Numbered from the stretch's first letter, positions 1-8,816 are shown. The stretch: 64,000 nt of DNA from Prevotella sp. P2-180 (GCF_002251435.1 NZ_NPJI01000023.1:23545-87544), one strand, 5' to 3'. Notes: generated from the letters alone by a model not told the origin. Translations and numbers: made by a program.

Positions 1-53
1 ATCAGTATGTTCATATTGTTTGTTATATTTATTTAAGTTTCGAAAATCTTGAT

Positions 54-596
54 TTAAAACTCCAGTCCTTCGCTTTTGTCCTTGAAATAGTAGTCGTTGA
101 GCATTCCTATCAAAGTTGAAATTTCCTTAACAGCATGTGCTGTGTCGGGACTGATATCTTTTTTCTGCAAACGTAGCATCATCACCCCATAAAGGGAGTT
201 GAAACAAGTTTCTATCTCGTTTTCCTCCTTTACAGCACCCCTGTTTCTCAGTTCCACAATATAAGGAAGCACCTTATAATATTCTGAGGAATAGAACGGG
301 AACTTTGTGCTACCTAAGAGTTGGGCGTGAAGGTCTTCAAGCATCAAGAGTGTTGCCTTGTTCACCTGAAGATGTCCTTTTTCTCTGCATCCCTCCTCGT
401 TCATCATCCTAATGAGATTGCCAAACCAGTCGGCCTCATCTTCCTTTTGTTCGTCTGTATAGTCAAACTTTTCGATATACTCACGGCGTATTCTCGAGAG
501 CGAGCATCCAAAAGCCCTAATTGTGTCCTCCACCTGCCACATGTACAAGATATACTCGGCAATATTTGTTTTTCTTAATTCCTGTGCAATAAACAT
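54..596 (-). CDS. DUF4924 family protein
   Basis: A protein of about 180 residues that resembles the DUF4924 family, which is conserved in Bacteroidetes and has no known function. It is largely helical and charged, with no signal peptide or membrane segment, so it is probably cytoplasmic. The frame is open up to 674, but the family-like N-terminus begins MFIAQELRKTNIAEYI, whose ATG is at 594-596, so I chose that start. The gene lies 20 bases downstream of the LysE-type exporter gene on the same strand and is probably its operon partner. Family assignment is by recognition of the sequence pattern; function is unknown. Confidence 0.75.
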   Translation of the reverse strand: MFIAQELRKTNIAEYILYMWQVEDTIRAFGCSLSRIRREYIEKFDYTDEQKEDEADWFGNLIRMMNEEGCREKGHLQVNKATLLMLEDLHAQLLGSTKFPFYSSEYYKVLPYIVELRNRGAVKEENEIETCFNSLYGVMMLRLQKKDISPDTAHAVKEISTLIGMLNDYYFKDKSEGLEF

Positions 597-616
597 TCTA
601 ACTAAAAAATAATTTT

Positions 617-1285
617 TTACTTGAAAAATCTGTAAAGGTTTGTCACTGTTCCCAAAAACATAATGATGGAGCACAAGACCACCACCGACCCGATAAACTG
701 GTTGATGATTTTAATACCGTTGGCATCAAATTTTCCTCGTATCTTGTCGATGAGCCATGTAAGCCCATACCACCAAAGCAATGCTCCGAACACTATGCTT
801 AGGAAGCCTACAAACATCTCAAAAGGATGATTGGGCATGACAAACGCAAACTGGGCATAGCAGGCGAGGAAGAGGAATATGATGAGCGGATTAGAGAATG
901 TGACTAGAAAAGCGGTGACCCCATTGTGCCATAACGTACCTTTTCCATTGCCCGAGTTGTGAATTTTCTTCGTTGGATCCGAACGATAGGTGTACAATCC
1001 GAACAACAACAGCATAATGCTACCCACAATCTGTAGATACATCTTCGTTTGCTGGTTGCTCAACACATCCATCACATAGCTCATGCCATAACCTGTAATG
1101 GCAGCATATATCATGTCGCTTACAGCAGCACCGATACCTGTGATAAACCCATACCATCTGCCTTTGTTCAGCGTCCGCTGGACACAAAGCACTCCCACCG
1201 GCCCCATTGGAGCCGATGCGATTATTCCGATTAACATCCCCTTAGAGATGAAATTCAATATGTCTATATGTATTTGAAACGGCAT
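617..1285 (-). CDS. LysE/RhtB family translocator
   Basis: A 222-residue inner-membrane protein with about six hydrophobic segments. The N-terminal stretch ASAPMGPVGVLCVQRTL carries the P-x-G-P motif of LysE/RhtB exporters. Family members export amino acids or related small molecules; the substrate here cannot be told from sequence. Length is normal for the family. It is first in a probable two-gene minus-strand unit with the DUF4924 gene and is divergent from the ROK kinase gene. A weak -7-like box (CAATTTTG on the minus strand, 1292-1299) lies just upstream of the start. Confidence 0.88.
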   Translation of the reverse strand: MPFQIHIDILNFISKGMLIGIIASAPMGPVGVLCVQRTLNKGRWYGFITGIGAAVSDMIYAAITGYGMSYVMDVLSNQQTKMYLQIVGSIMLLLFGLYTYRSDPTKKIHNSGNGKGTLWHNGVTAFLVTFSNPLIIFLFLACYAQFAFVMPNHPFEMFVGFLSIVFGALLWWYGLTWLIDKIRGKFDANGIKIINQFIGSVVVLCSIIMFLGTVTNLYRFFK

Positions 1286-1341
1286 AACGACTGCAAAATT
1301 GCAAATTTTTTGCTAAACACACAAGTTTTTTGCCCAAAATC

Positions 1342-1372
1342 TTTGAATAATCGCATATTTTTTCTAACTTTG
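1342..1372 (+). promoter_or_regulatory. Bacteroidetes-type promoter for ROK kinase
   Basis: TTTG at 1342-1345 (-33 element) and TAACTTTG at 1365-1372 (-7 element) are 19 bases apart, the standard spacing for the primary Bacteroidetes sigma factor. The predicted leader to the ATG at 1413 is about 35 bases. Confidence 0.75.
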
Positions 1373-1412
1373 CCGTCGAAAACATAGAACTATATCAAAA
1401 ATTTATCAAATA

Positions 1413-2393
1413 ATGAACGCGCAACCTGTTATGAAGCCGTACGTAATCGGCTTGGATCTGGGAGGTACTAACTCAGTATTCGGAATTGTGGATAGTCGTG
1501 GAGACATCAAAGCCACCACTGCCATCAAGACACAAATTTACGACAACGTGGATGATTATGTCAACGCGTCTATCGACGCACTTCAGATAATCATCGACCA
1601 AGTGGGAGGAATCGAAAAGATCAAAGCAATGGGCATTGGTGCTCCTAACGCTAACTACTACAATGGATGCATAGAGCATGCTCCTAACCTTGTTTGGGGA
1701 AAAGGTGTCGTGCCACTTGCAAAGATGTTCAGCGACAGACTCGGCATTCCTGTTGCCATGACCAACGACGCCAATGCAGCTGCTATCGGTGAAATGGCAT
1801 ACGGAGTGGCAAGAGGTATGAAAAACTTTATCGTGATTACTCTCGGTACGGGTGTAGGTTCTGGTATCGTAATCAACGGACAGCTCGTTTACGGTAGCGA
1901 CGGAATGGCAGGAGAGCTCGGACACGTGACAATGGTTAGAGGCAAAGATGGAAGATTATGTGGATGCGGACGCACTGGATGTCTCGAAGCATACTGTTCG
2001 GCTACTGGCGTGGCACGCACCGCACGAGAAATACTATCAAAAACTGACGAGCCTTCGCTCTTAAGAGAAATCAATCCAGATAACATCACTTCGCTCGACG
2101 TGAGCATCGCTGCTGGAAAGGGAGACAAAATAGCTAACGAGATATTCCAGTTCACAGGAAAAATGCTCGGTGAGGCTTGCTGCGACTTCGCCGCATTCAG
2201 CAGTCCCGAAGCTTTCATCTTCTTCGGAGGACTCGTAAAGGCTGGTGACCTCATCATGAACCCTATAAAAGAGGCTTATGACGCTCACGTACAAGAAATA
2301 TTCAAGGGAAAAGCCCAATTCCTCATTAGCGGACTCGACGGAGCTTCGGCTGCTGTGCTAGGAGCAAGTGCTATCGGTTGGGACATACAATAA
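1413..2393 (+). CDS. ROK family sugar kinase (glucokinase-like)
   Basis: A 326-residue cytoplasmic kinase of the ROK family. The phosphate-binding motif is DLGGTNSVFGIV near residues 15-26, a second glycine-rich motif TLGTGVGSGIV follows near residue 150, and the ROK zinc-site signature CGCGRTGCLEAYCS lies near residue 185. ROK kinases phosphorylate glucose, N-acetylglucosamine, N-acetylmannosamine or fructose with ATP; glucokinase is the likeliest role in a saccharolytic Bacteroidales, but specificity is inferred. A second ATG at 1431 (MKPYVIG) is an alternative start. It has its own promoter and ends before a strong hairpin at 2413-2465. Confidence 0.88.
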   Translation: MNAQPVMKPYVIGLDLGGTNSVFGIVDSRGDIKATTAIKTQIYDNVDDYVNASIDALQIIIDQVGGIEKIKAMGIGAPNANYYNGCIEHAPNLVWGKGVVPLAKMFSDRLGIPVAMTNDANAAAIGEMAYGVARGMKNFIVITLGTGVGSGIVINGQLVYGSDGMAGELGHVTMVRGKDGRLCGCGRTGCLEAYCSATGVARTAREILSKTDEPSLLREINPDNITSLDVSIAAGKGDKIANEIFQFTGKMLGEACCDFAAFSSPEAFIFFGGLVKAGDLIMNPIKEAYDAHVQEIFKGKAQFLISGLDGASAAVLGASAIGWDIQ

Positions 2394-2412
2394 ACCAACT
2401 TGTAAGAATCAG

Positions 2413-2465
2413 AAATCCCTCGCAGCGTGAAAACTATTATCTTGTTGTCACGATGCGAGGGATTT
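2413..2465 (+). terminator. Long hairpin between ROK kinase and truA
   Basis: An 18-base stem with one mismatch (arms 2413-2430 and 2448-2465, loop 17 bases, core ATCCCTCGCA/TGCGAGGGAT) follows the kinase stop by 19 bases and ends 15 bases before the truA ATG. It probably terminates the kinase transcript, but no uridine run follows. Its closeness to the truA start also allows a role in truA leader structure. Confidence 0.65.
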
Positions 2466-2480
2466 ATACAAATATTATTG

Positions 2481-3209
2481 ATGAGATATTTCATAACACT
2501 CGCATACGACGGAACTGACTTCCACGGATGGCAAATACAGCCAAATGGCAACTCTGTACAGGAAGAACTGCAAAAAGCGCTCTCTACACTCATGAGACAA
2601 CCTATGGAAGTGGTGGGCGCAGGAAGAACCGACGCGGGAGTACATGCACGAAAGATGGTGGCTCACTTTGACAGTGATAGCGACGTGGACTGCCAACAGT
2701 TGGCTTATCGACTTAACAGAATGGTGCCACGGTCAATAGCCATATATAAAATAGAAAATGTGACTGACGATATGCATGCCCGTTTCAGCGCAAAACGACG
2801 CACTTACCGATATTTTGTCCACACACACAAAAACCCCTTTCTAAGACATTACTCCTACCAACTGCCATATTCTCTTGACTTCAACAAGATGAATAAGGCG
2901 GCCTGCATACTTAAAGAGTATTCTGACTTCGGAGCTTTCTGTAAAAGCCATTCTGACGTGAAGACCACGATATGCAAGGTGACAGAAGCCAAATGGCATC
3001 AGACTTCGCCATGCGAGTGGTATTTTGAAATAAGTGCCGACAGATTTCTGAGAAACATGGTAAGAGCCGTAGTAGGAACACTAATCGATGTAGGACGGAG
3101 TAGACTCTCGATTGAAGATTTCAGAGGTGTGATAGAAGGCAGGAAACGAACTGCCGCAGGAGAATCAATGCCAGGCAACGCCTTGTTTCTCGAGAATGTA
3201 GAGTATTAG
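2481..3209 (+). CDS. truA: tRNA pseudouridine(38-40) synthase TruA
   Basis: TruA converts uridines 38-40 in the tRNA anticodon arm to pseudouridine. The start MRYFITLAYDGTDFHGWQ is the classic TruA N-terminus, so the ATG at 2481 is preferred over the upstream TTG at 2427. The catalytic motif is GAGRTDAGVHA (the aspartate of RTDAGVHA), and the C-terminal part has RFLRNMVRAVVGTL, also typical. At about 242 residues the length is normal. The next gene, an EamA transporter, begins within about 20 bases, which suggests cotranscription. Confidence 0.97.
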   Translation: MRYFITLAYDGTDFHGWQIQPNGNSVQEELQKALSTLMRQPMEVVGAGRTDAGVHARKMVAHFDSDSDVDCQQLAYRLNRMVPRSIAIYKIENVTDDMHARFSAKRRTYRYFVHTHKNPFLRHYSYQLPYSLDFNKMNKAACILKEYSDFGAFCKSHSDVKTTICKVTEAKWHQTSPCEWYFEISADRFLRNMVRAVVGTLIDVGRSRLSIEDFRGVIEGRKRTAAGESMPGNALFLENVEY

Positions 3210-3227
3210 TTTTTGAAGTTAAGAGTT

Positions 3228-4148
3228 ATGTGGTTAATATTAGCATTTCTTTCTGCCGCTTTGCTCGGCTTTTATGATTCGTTTAAGAAAAAGGCTCTGG
3301 AAGGCAACGCCGTGATACCAATATTGTTTCTGAACACGTTGTTCTCGTCGCTCATCTTCCTGCCGTTCATCATTGTAAGCTACACAACAGACGCTCTTGA
3401 CGGAAGCCTATTTCATGTAGCAAGCGGTGGCTGGGAAACTCATAAATATATAGTGCTGAAAAGCTTTATCGTATTGAGTAGCTGGATATTAGGCTATTTC
3501 GGAATGAAACACTTGCCGCTAACCATTGTGGGACCTATAAATGCCACTCGCCCCGTAATGGTACTCGTGGGAGCACTGCTGATATTTGGAGAAAGGCTCA
3601 ACATATGGCAATGGCTCGGTGTGGCATTGGCTGTGATATCGTTTTTCATGCTTAGCCGAAGCGGAAAAAAAGAGGGAATAGACTTCAAGCGCGACCACTG
3701 GATATGGATGATAGTGGGTGCCGCTCTATTAGGAGCCGTAAGCGGACTATACGACAAATATCTCATGGCCTCACCGGCAGATGGAGGAGTGGGACTCGAC
3801 AAAATGATAGTACAGAGCTGGTATAACATCTACCAATGCTTCATGATGGGTGCCATGCTTTTATTGTTGTGGTGGCCAAACAGAAAGAATACAACTCCGT
3901 TTAGATGGCACTGGTGCATTGTGTTCATTAGCATCTTCCTCTCAGCCGCCGACTTCGTTTACTTCTACTCGCTGTCGTTACCTGGTGCCATGATTAGTAT
4001 AGTATCGATGATTAGGCGTGGTAGCGTGGTGGTGAGTTTCCTTTTCGCAGCCTTAGCATTCCACGAAAAAAACCTAAAGTCCAAGGTGGTCGACCTCGCG
4101 CTTGTACTCCTGGGTATGGTTTGTCTCTATATAGGGTCAAGGAGTTAA
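3228..4148 (+). CDS. EamA/DMT family transporter
   Basis: An integral membrane protein of about 306 residues with roughly ten hydrophobic helices in two EamA-like halves, a typical drug/metabolite transporter layout. The first helix begins MWLILAFLSAALLGFYDSF. I chose the ATG at 3228; a TTG at 3213 would add five residues. The substrate is unknown. The gene follows truA closely and is followed 19 bases later by the NfeD gene, so truA-EamA-NfeD-SPFH may be one transcript. The stop codon sits in the motif AAGGAGTTAA, which recurs elsewhere in the window. Confidence 0.85.
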   Translation: MWLILAFLSAALLGFYDSFKKKALEGNAVIPILFLNTLFSSLIFLPFIIVSYTTDALDGSLFHVASGGWETHKYIVLKSFIVLSSWILGYFGMKHLPLTIVGPINATRPVMVLVGALLIFGERLNIWQWLGVALAVISFFMLSRSGKKEGIDFKRDHWIWMIVGAALLGAVSGLYDKYLMASPADGGVGLDKMIVQSWYNIYQCFMMGAMLLLLWWPNRKNTTPFRWHWCIVFISIFLSAADFVYFYSLSLPGAMISIVSMIRRGSVVVSFLFAALAFHEKNLKSKVVDLALVLLGMVCLYIGSRS

Positions 4149-4167
4149 ATAATTAAAGAGTTAAAAT

Positions 4168-4608
4168 ATGATTGATTATTTAAATGAAAATCTATGGCAA
4201 TTATGGGCTATAGTCACAGTAATGTGTATTGTACTCGAAATGTTTACGAGCGGGTTCTTCATTCTTTGCTTCGCCATTGGAGGACTGGCAGCACTGGCTT
4301 CCTCCTTCTTCGGAGGCATATATGTTCAGTTGGCGGCATTTGCAATTGTCTCGGGGGTAAGCATCTTTTTGGTAAGACCTTTCGCCTTGCGCTATTTGCA
4401 CTTCAATCGCGAACCTGTGCCAAGCAACGCCGATGCCATCATAGGACGCGAAGCTTTTGTGAGCCAGGACATCCCAGCTAACGGATATGGACGAGTGGCT
4501 ATTGATGGCGACGACTGGAAAGCGACAGCCAATAGCGATATCAAGAAAGGAGAAAAAGTTAAAATCATTGGCAGAGAAAGCATCATTCTCACTTGCCAAG
4601 CCTTATAG
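4168..4608 (+). CDS. NfeD family membrane protein
   Basis: A 146-residue protein with three or so N-terminal membrane segments (about residues 10-75) and a C-terminal OB-fold-like NfeD domain (about 85-146, from IIGREAFVSQ to IIGRESIIL). Short NfeD proteins pair with SPFH/stomatin proteins in membrane microdomains. The adjacent downstream gene encodes exactly such an SPFH protein, with 30 bases between them, which supports the call. Confidence 0.88.
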   Translation: MIDYLNENLWQLWAIVTVMCIVLEMFTSGFFILCFAIGGLAALASSFFGGIYVQLAAFAIVSGVSIFLVRPFALRYLHFNREPVPSNADAIIGREAFVSQDIPANGYGRVAIDGDDWKATANSDIKKGEKVKIIGRESIILTCQAL

Positions 4609-4638
4609 TTAGTGTTTAACATCAAATTATTTACGATC

Positions 4639-5583
4639 ATGACCTATGTATTGATTGCCATTGTGGTACTTGTATTAATTTTCGCGAAGATGGCTCTTGT
4701 CATCATTCCACAGTCAGAAACAAAAATTATTGAACGATTGGGAAGATACTATGCAACCCTGCGTCCTGGTATAAACATCATCATACCTATTGTTGACAGG
4801 GCTAAGGAGATTGTGGTGATGAGGGCTGGACGTTACGTCTACTCCAACTCCATAGACCTACGCGAACAAGTGTATGACTTCCCAAAACAAAACGTGATTA
4901 CGAAAGACAATGTGCAAACAGAAATCAACGCATTGTTGTACTTCCAGATTGTAGACCCGTTTAAAGCTGTTTATGAAATCAACAACCTGCCCAACGCCAT
5001 AGAAAAACTGACACAAACAACACTCCGTAACATTATAGGCGAACTGGAACTCGACGAGACACTCACAAGCCGCGACACCATAAACACAAAACTGCGTTCA
5101 GTGCTCGACGATGCAACAAACAAGTGGGGAATAAAGGTTAACCGTGTTGAGCTTCAAGATATTACTCCTCCTGAAAGCGTACTAACGGCAATGGAGAAAC
5201 AGATGCAGGCAGAGCGTAACAAGCGAGCAACCATTCTCACGAGTGAAGGAAAGAAAGCCAGCGACATCCTACAGTCGGAAGGAGAGAAAATGGCTACCAT
5301 CAACCGCGCAGAAGCTCTCAAGCAACAGGCAATTCTAAAAGCTGAAGGTGAGGCGCAGGCAAGAATACGCAAGGCAGAGGCTGAAGCTATCGCGATAAAA
5401 AAGATTACTGAAGCTGTGGGGGAGTCGACTAATCCCGCCAACTACCTTCTTGCCCAAAAATATATTCAGATGCTGCAACAAATAGCAGAAGGCGACAAGA
5501 CCAAGACCGTTTATCTGCCTTATGAAGCCACCAACCTTATGGGTAGCATAGGAGGAATAAAAGACTTGTTTAAAAGTGAATAA
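4639..5583 (+). CDS. SPFH/Band 7 (stomatin-like) membrane protein
   Basis: About 314 residues: one N-terminal membrane helix (MTYVLIAIVVLVLIFAKMAL) followed by an SPFH/Band 7 domain (about residues 25-200) and an alanine/glutamate-rich coiled coil rich in AEGEAQARIRKAEAEA-type repeats (about 200-270). This matches bacterial stomatin/QmcA-like scaffolds that assemble into large membrane rings. I chose the ATG at 4639; an upstream GTG at 4612 would precede the helix with a poor extension. Partner of the NfeD protein just upstream. A good terminator follows the stop. Confidence 0.9.
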   Translation: MTYVLIAIVVLVLIFAKMALVIIPQSETKIIERLGRYYATLRPGINIIIPIVDRAKEIVVMRAGRYVYSNSIDLREQVYDFPKQNVITKDNVQTEINALLYFQIVDPFKAVYEINNLPNAIEKLTQTTLRNIIGELELDETLTSRDTINTKLRSVLDDATNKWGIKVNRVELQDITPPESVLTAMEKQMQAERNKRATILTSEGKKASDILQSEGEKMATINRAEALKQQAILKAEGEAQARIRKAEAEAIAIKKITEAVGESTNPANYLLAQKYIQMLQQIAEGDKTKTVYLPYEATNLMGSIGGIKDLFKSE

Positions 5584-5589
5584 ATGAAA

Positions 5590-5612
5590 AGGTGCGGTGA
5601 TTTACCGCACCT
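5590..5612 (+). terminator. Terminator after SPFH gene
   Basis: A perfect 9-base GC-rich stem (AGGTGCGGT/ACCGCACCT, loop GATTT) is followed by CTTTTATAT. It lies right after the SPFH stop codon and before a convergent gene. Confidence 0.85.
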
Positions 5613-5635
5613 CTTTTATATATTTGCACTTCTCG

Positions 5636-6076
5636 TTAATATTTTCTGAATGTCATCTTTAGCCTGTTAGTATAAAGCACCATTCGATCGTTGGTCAAGG
5701 TTACAATTGTCAGAGTATCTGGCACGCGATCAATACCATAGATATTAAAACACGACGTGTCTCGAACAATAAGGTCTGATGAATCTCTATTGTCTATTAT
5801 CGGGTCGTAAATGACCAAACGATCAGAGCCACGCTCAAACCTGAAAAAGATGTGTGGTGCACGATTGCCTGTTGTAGCAAGATGTTTCATTTCAAGCAGA
5901 CGCTTTTGAACTGACCAAAAGACCAGTGACTCACGCGTGTCTTCACCATTTCCGTTAGACAAGGTGTCTACCGATGTCATCTGCCAAAATCCATCAAAGT
6001 CTCCGTTTGACGAAGGCACCAGATCGCATGAAAACAACATGCCAACTGCAACATATATATATAAAAGGTGTTTCAT
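5636..6076 (-). CDS. Small lipoprotein, lipocalin-like
   Basis: 146 residues with a lipoprotein signal (MKHLLYIYVAVGMLFSC, lipid-anchored cysteine 17). The mature part, starting at a DFDGFWQMTSVDTL-like strand, looks like the small lipocalin-like beta-barrel lipoproteins common in Bacteroidales; I recognise this only by general pattern. It overlaps the end of the Wzi-family gene by four bases (ATGA), so the two are translationally coupled and probably work together at the outer membrane. Confidence 0.65.
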   Translation of the reverse strand: MKHLLYIYVAVGMLFSCDLVPSSNGDFDGFWQMTSVDTLSNGNGEDTRESLVFWSVQKRLLEMKHLATTGNRAPHIFFRFERGSDRLVIYDPIIDNRDSSDLIVRDTSCFNIYGIDRVPDTLTIVTLTNDRMVLYTNRLKMTFRKY

Positions 6077-7650
6077 CGTTTTTGTTTCTTATTTAATAAT
6101 CCTTTGTTGACCAATGTGAGCTGAAGGCCTGAATTGTTACCACGTAACGCCCCTCTGTCTATGGCAGCTGCTGCGCAAAGATGCCAATGATTTCCCAAAA
6201 AGATATTGGCTTCAAACATGGCACTGAAATTTTCCTTCGGGTTTGGATATGGTTTGCGGAATGTACCGTAGCCTTTCTGCCATGAGGCAAGGAAACGATA
6301 ATTGAATCTGTCTGTCGGTGCACCGGAAATGCCAAGATGATATGCGACAAAGCGATTACATTCCACTTCTATCAAACCGTCGTTGTTATATATCGGCGAA
6401 AGATACAACGGATTGCCTATCACCTGGCCCCAATGCTGCCAACCTGTATAAAGGTGATGGTTGTAATAGTTGTCAAGACCGCTCACATGGTCGGGCATCA
6501 TCTGAGTATGATCGTGATATAAAGGTCCACTCTGATATTTTGTGTATAGATATTCTACCACAATATTATTAACATACCTTGCATCCTTCAGTTTAAGCTC
6601 TGTTCCGAGCATAATGTCACGCAGGTCGTAGAGTGTGTATCGGCTTTTCACTCTTTCGTTCCACTCCGCCCCAGTGCCGTAGCCATCATAGTCGAGGAAT
6701 AGCATTGAAGAATGATCTTCAAAATAATGGTCGGCATACACACCAAGGTTCCATGTGTCATAGTCGGCATTGAGTCGCATCACCCAGCTTCCTACAATAT
6801 TTCCAGTAGCATTACGATAGGTTGTTTCTGTTGTCTCGCCACCTCCAGGAACAAACGCCTGCAGAAATGCCGTTAACGATTTGTCATTCTCAATCTTTCT
6901 CATTGTTCCATCAGACATGGGCCAATATGCATTTCCTGCCACCTGTGCACCCATCTCCAATCCGGCTTCTACGGAAAATGGAAAATATTGTTCTTCATTT
7001 CCAATCTTAACATATCCAGCCTTTGTATGAAGGAATGTGTCTTCGGTGTATCGTGACTTCATCTGTGTCACGTCTTTCTGCCATCCATCGTCGGTAGTCA
7101 TTCCATAAGCGATATGTCCTTTTATGCTCACCCACCCTTTCGTGCCAGGCACATTCCAATAGTCTTCGAGAGCAAGCCGCAAGGAAGGCACCGGACGTGA
7201 ATTGATACCAAGAGTCTGGGAACCACTGCTAAGTCTCTGATTTTTCAGTTCCATGGGTTCTTCTTTGCTTCCCAATGTCAATCGTCCCTTAAGATAACGC
7301 ACTTCGACAAAAGCCTGCTGTACTACAGTTGACGAGGTATAATGAAAGGCTTGTGCAATGTCTATACCAAAACCGACATCCCACTTTCTGTTACGGTCAG
7401 CAGAAGAAGGAAGTTCTACTGTGGCACGCATATATCCATTGGCTTTTGATAAAGAACTTAACCCATACTTATTTGCGTTAAGCCATAATGGTGTATGGCG
7501 TCCAACAGATGCAGACATCTGAGTAGACAAGGAATAGTCTATTCCTTCAGTATCATCAGAGTCTATAGCTGCTTTGGCAACAGAAGGAGCAAAACAGAGT
7601 TCTCCAATAGCTAACAAATGCCAAAATAATTGGGTTGACATACATTTCAT
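6073..7650 (-). CDS. Capsule assembly Wzi family outer-membrane protein
   Basis: About 525 residues with a signal peptide (MKCMSTQLFWHLLAIGELCFAPSVAKA) and alternating beta-strand pattern throughout, as expected for an outer-membrane beta-barrel. Features such as TPLWLNANKYGLSS near the N-terminus fit the Wzi capsule-assembly family, whose E. coli member anchors capsule at the cell surface. I prefer the ATG at 7648-7650 because the signal peptide starts there; the open frame extends to 7710. A near-perfect promoter lies directly upstream (7656-7687). The gene is coupled to a small lipoprotein gene and is far from the exopolysaccharide locus. Confidence 0.78.
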   Translation of the reverse strand: MKCMSTQLFWHLLAIGELCFAPSVAKAAIDSDDTEGIDYSLSTQMSASVGRHTPLWLNANKYGLSSLSKANGYMRATVELPSSADRNRKWDVGFGIDIAQAFHYTSSTVVQQAFVEVRYLKGRLTLGSKEEPMELKNQRLSSGSQTLGINSRPVPSLRLALEDYWNVPGTKGWVSIKGHIAYGMTTDDGWQKDVTQMKSRYTEDTFLHTKAGYVKIGNEEQYFPFSVEAGLEMGAQVAGNAYWPMSDGTMRKIENDKSLTAFLQAFVPGGGETTETTYRNATGNIVGSWVMRLNADYDTWNLGVYADHYFEDHSSMLFLDYDGYGTGAEWNERVKSRYTLYDLRDIMLGTELKLKDARYVNNIVVEYLYTKYQSGPLYHDHTQMMPDHVSGLDNYYNHHLYTGWQHWGQVIGNPLYLSPIYNNDGLIEVECNRFVAYHLGISGAPTDRFNYRFLASWQKGYGTFRKPYPNPKENFSAMFEANIFLGNHWHLCAAAAIDRGALRGNNSGLQLTLVNKGLLNKKQKR

Positions 7651-7655
7651 GGGTG

Positions 7656-7687
7656 CAAAATTACACATTTCAAACGAAACTACCAAA
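7656..7687 (-). promoter_or_regulatory. Promoter for Wzi-family gene, probably leaderless
   Basis: On the minus strand TTTG (7684-7687) and TAATTTTG (7656-7663) are 20 bases apart. The transcript start predicted from this -7 box falls at or within a base or two of the ATG at 7650. Confidence 0.7.
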
Positions 7688-7750
7688 CATATTAGGGTTT
7701 TTCCTCTCATTAGATAGGGAAAATCCCTTTTATATCAATCCAAAAAGAAT

Positions 7751-7758
7751 TAATTTTG
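7751..7758 (+). promoter_or_regulatory. Probable -7 element for secreted repeat protein
   Basis: TAATTTTG about 50 bases upstream of the ATG at 7808. No clear TTTG -33 element lies at the right distance, only a T-rich stretch (CCCTTTTA), so the promoter may be weak or activated. Confidence 0.5.
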
Positions 7759-7807
7759 CAGCAGAAATAACAAACAAGATGTTAAACCATTTATATAATA
7801 TACGATT

Positions 7808-8809
7808 ATGAAAAAGATATTGACTACTTTAGTGGCAATGATAGCCTTAACGGTTTCTGCCAACGCAATGAGTTATGAACAGGCTCGCAGAGAGGCATTG
7901 TTCCTCACCGACAAAATGGCTTACGAACTGAACCTTTCTGATGCACAATATGATGCAGCATACGAAATCAACCTCGACTATCTCATGGGGGTCACCAGTG
8001 TTGACGATGTGTATGGCACATACTGGACAAGACGCAATCTCGACATCAGCTACGTGCTGCTTGACTGGCAATGGAATGCTTTCTGTGCTGCCAACTACTT
8101 CTATCGTCCTCTCTACTGGAGAGCTGGATGCTGGCATTTCGGCATTTATGCCCGCTACCCTAATCGTTCATATTACTATTTCCACAGACCAACTGTGTAT
8201 GTATCGTATAGGGGTGGACATAGCTGGAGAGCTAACGGCGGCCATAGCTACTACCATAGACGTAGAGACCATTTCTGCACTCCAGTACACAACGCCGGAA
8301 TGAGAGACAGATGGAACAGAGGGGAAATAGGTAATCGCCATTATGGCAGACTGGACAATGACCGCAACAACCAATATAACAATAGAAATAATAGAAACGA
8401 CAGATATACAAACGGAAATAATAGAAACGACAGATATACAAACGGAAATAATAGAAACGACAGATATACAAACGGAAATAATAGAAACGACAGATATACA
8501 AACGGAAACAATAGAAACGACAGATATACAAACGGAAACAATAGAAACGACAGATATACAAACGGAAACAATAGAAACAATAGTTACAGATTTGACCACA
8601 ACAAAGGGTTAGAAAGAAACAGTTCTACTAGAATTACAGTAAAAAAGCGTGACGAAAGTGGAAGTTCTTACAACAGAGGCGGAAGCTCAATCAACAGAGG
8701 CGGAAGCTCAATCAACAGAGGCGGAAGCAGCAATGGTGGAAACCGAAACAGCGGCAATTCTTTCCGACAAAGCGGTGGATCACGTCAGTCACAAATGAAA
8801 ACTATTTAG
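7808..8809 (+). CDS. Secreted low-complexity repeat protein
   Basis: 333 residues with a clear signal peptide (MKKILTTLVAMIALTVSANA). The N-terminal third is a folded-looking region rich in Tyr/Trp (roughly residues 21-150). It is followed by six perfect ten-residue repeats of the type NDRYTNGNNR (about 199-258) and a Ser/Gly/Arg-rich tail with NRGGSSI repeats. The protein is very basic and asparagine-rich. No family is recognised with confidence. The repeats are near-identical at DNA level, so copy number may vary between strains. Function unknown; the charge and repeats would suit surface or matrix association, which is speculation. Confidence 0.75.
   Translation: MKKILTTLVAMIALTVSANAMSYEQARREALFLTDKMAYELNLSDAQYDAAYEINLDYLMGVTSVDDVYGTYWTRRNLDISYVLLDWQWNAFCAANYFYRPLYWRAGCWHFGIYARYPNRSYYYFHRPTVYVSYRGGHSWRANGGHSYYHRRRDHFCTPVHNAGMRDRWNRGEIGNRHYGRLDNDRNNQYNNRNNRNDRYTNGNNRNDRYTNGNNRNDRYTNGNNRNDRYTNGNNRNDRYTNGNNRNDRYTNGNNRNNSYRFDHNKGLERNSSTRITVKKRDESGSSYNRGGSSINRGGSSINRGGSSNGGNRNSGNSFRQSGGSRQSQMKTI
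8401..8580 (+). repeat. 30-base in-frame tandem repeat, six copies
   Basis: Six consecutive 30-base units, starting CAGATATACAAACGGAAA, inside the secreted-protein gene. Copies differ by only one or two bases (GGAAAT versus GGAAAC), which indicates recent expansion. Confidence 0.95.
8672..8734 (+). repeat. 21-base in-frame tandem repeat, about three copies
   Basis: Units of 21 bases starting AACAGAGGCGGAAGC encode NRGGSSI, near the 3' end of the secreted-protein gene; the third copy is diverged at its end. Confidence 0.85.
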
Positions 8810-8816
8810 GAGACAT

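Noticed and set aside
4612..4638. GTG start for the SPFH gene
   Set aside because: The ATG at 4639 directly precedes the membrane helix as in other family members.
8401..8580. 30-base direct repeats that could be taken for a CRISPR array
   Set aside because: The units are contiguous without spacers, lie in frame in a gene with a signal peptide and encode a ten-residue repeat.
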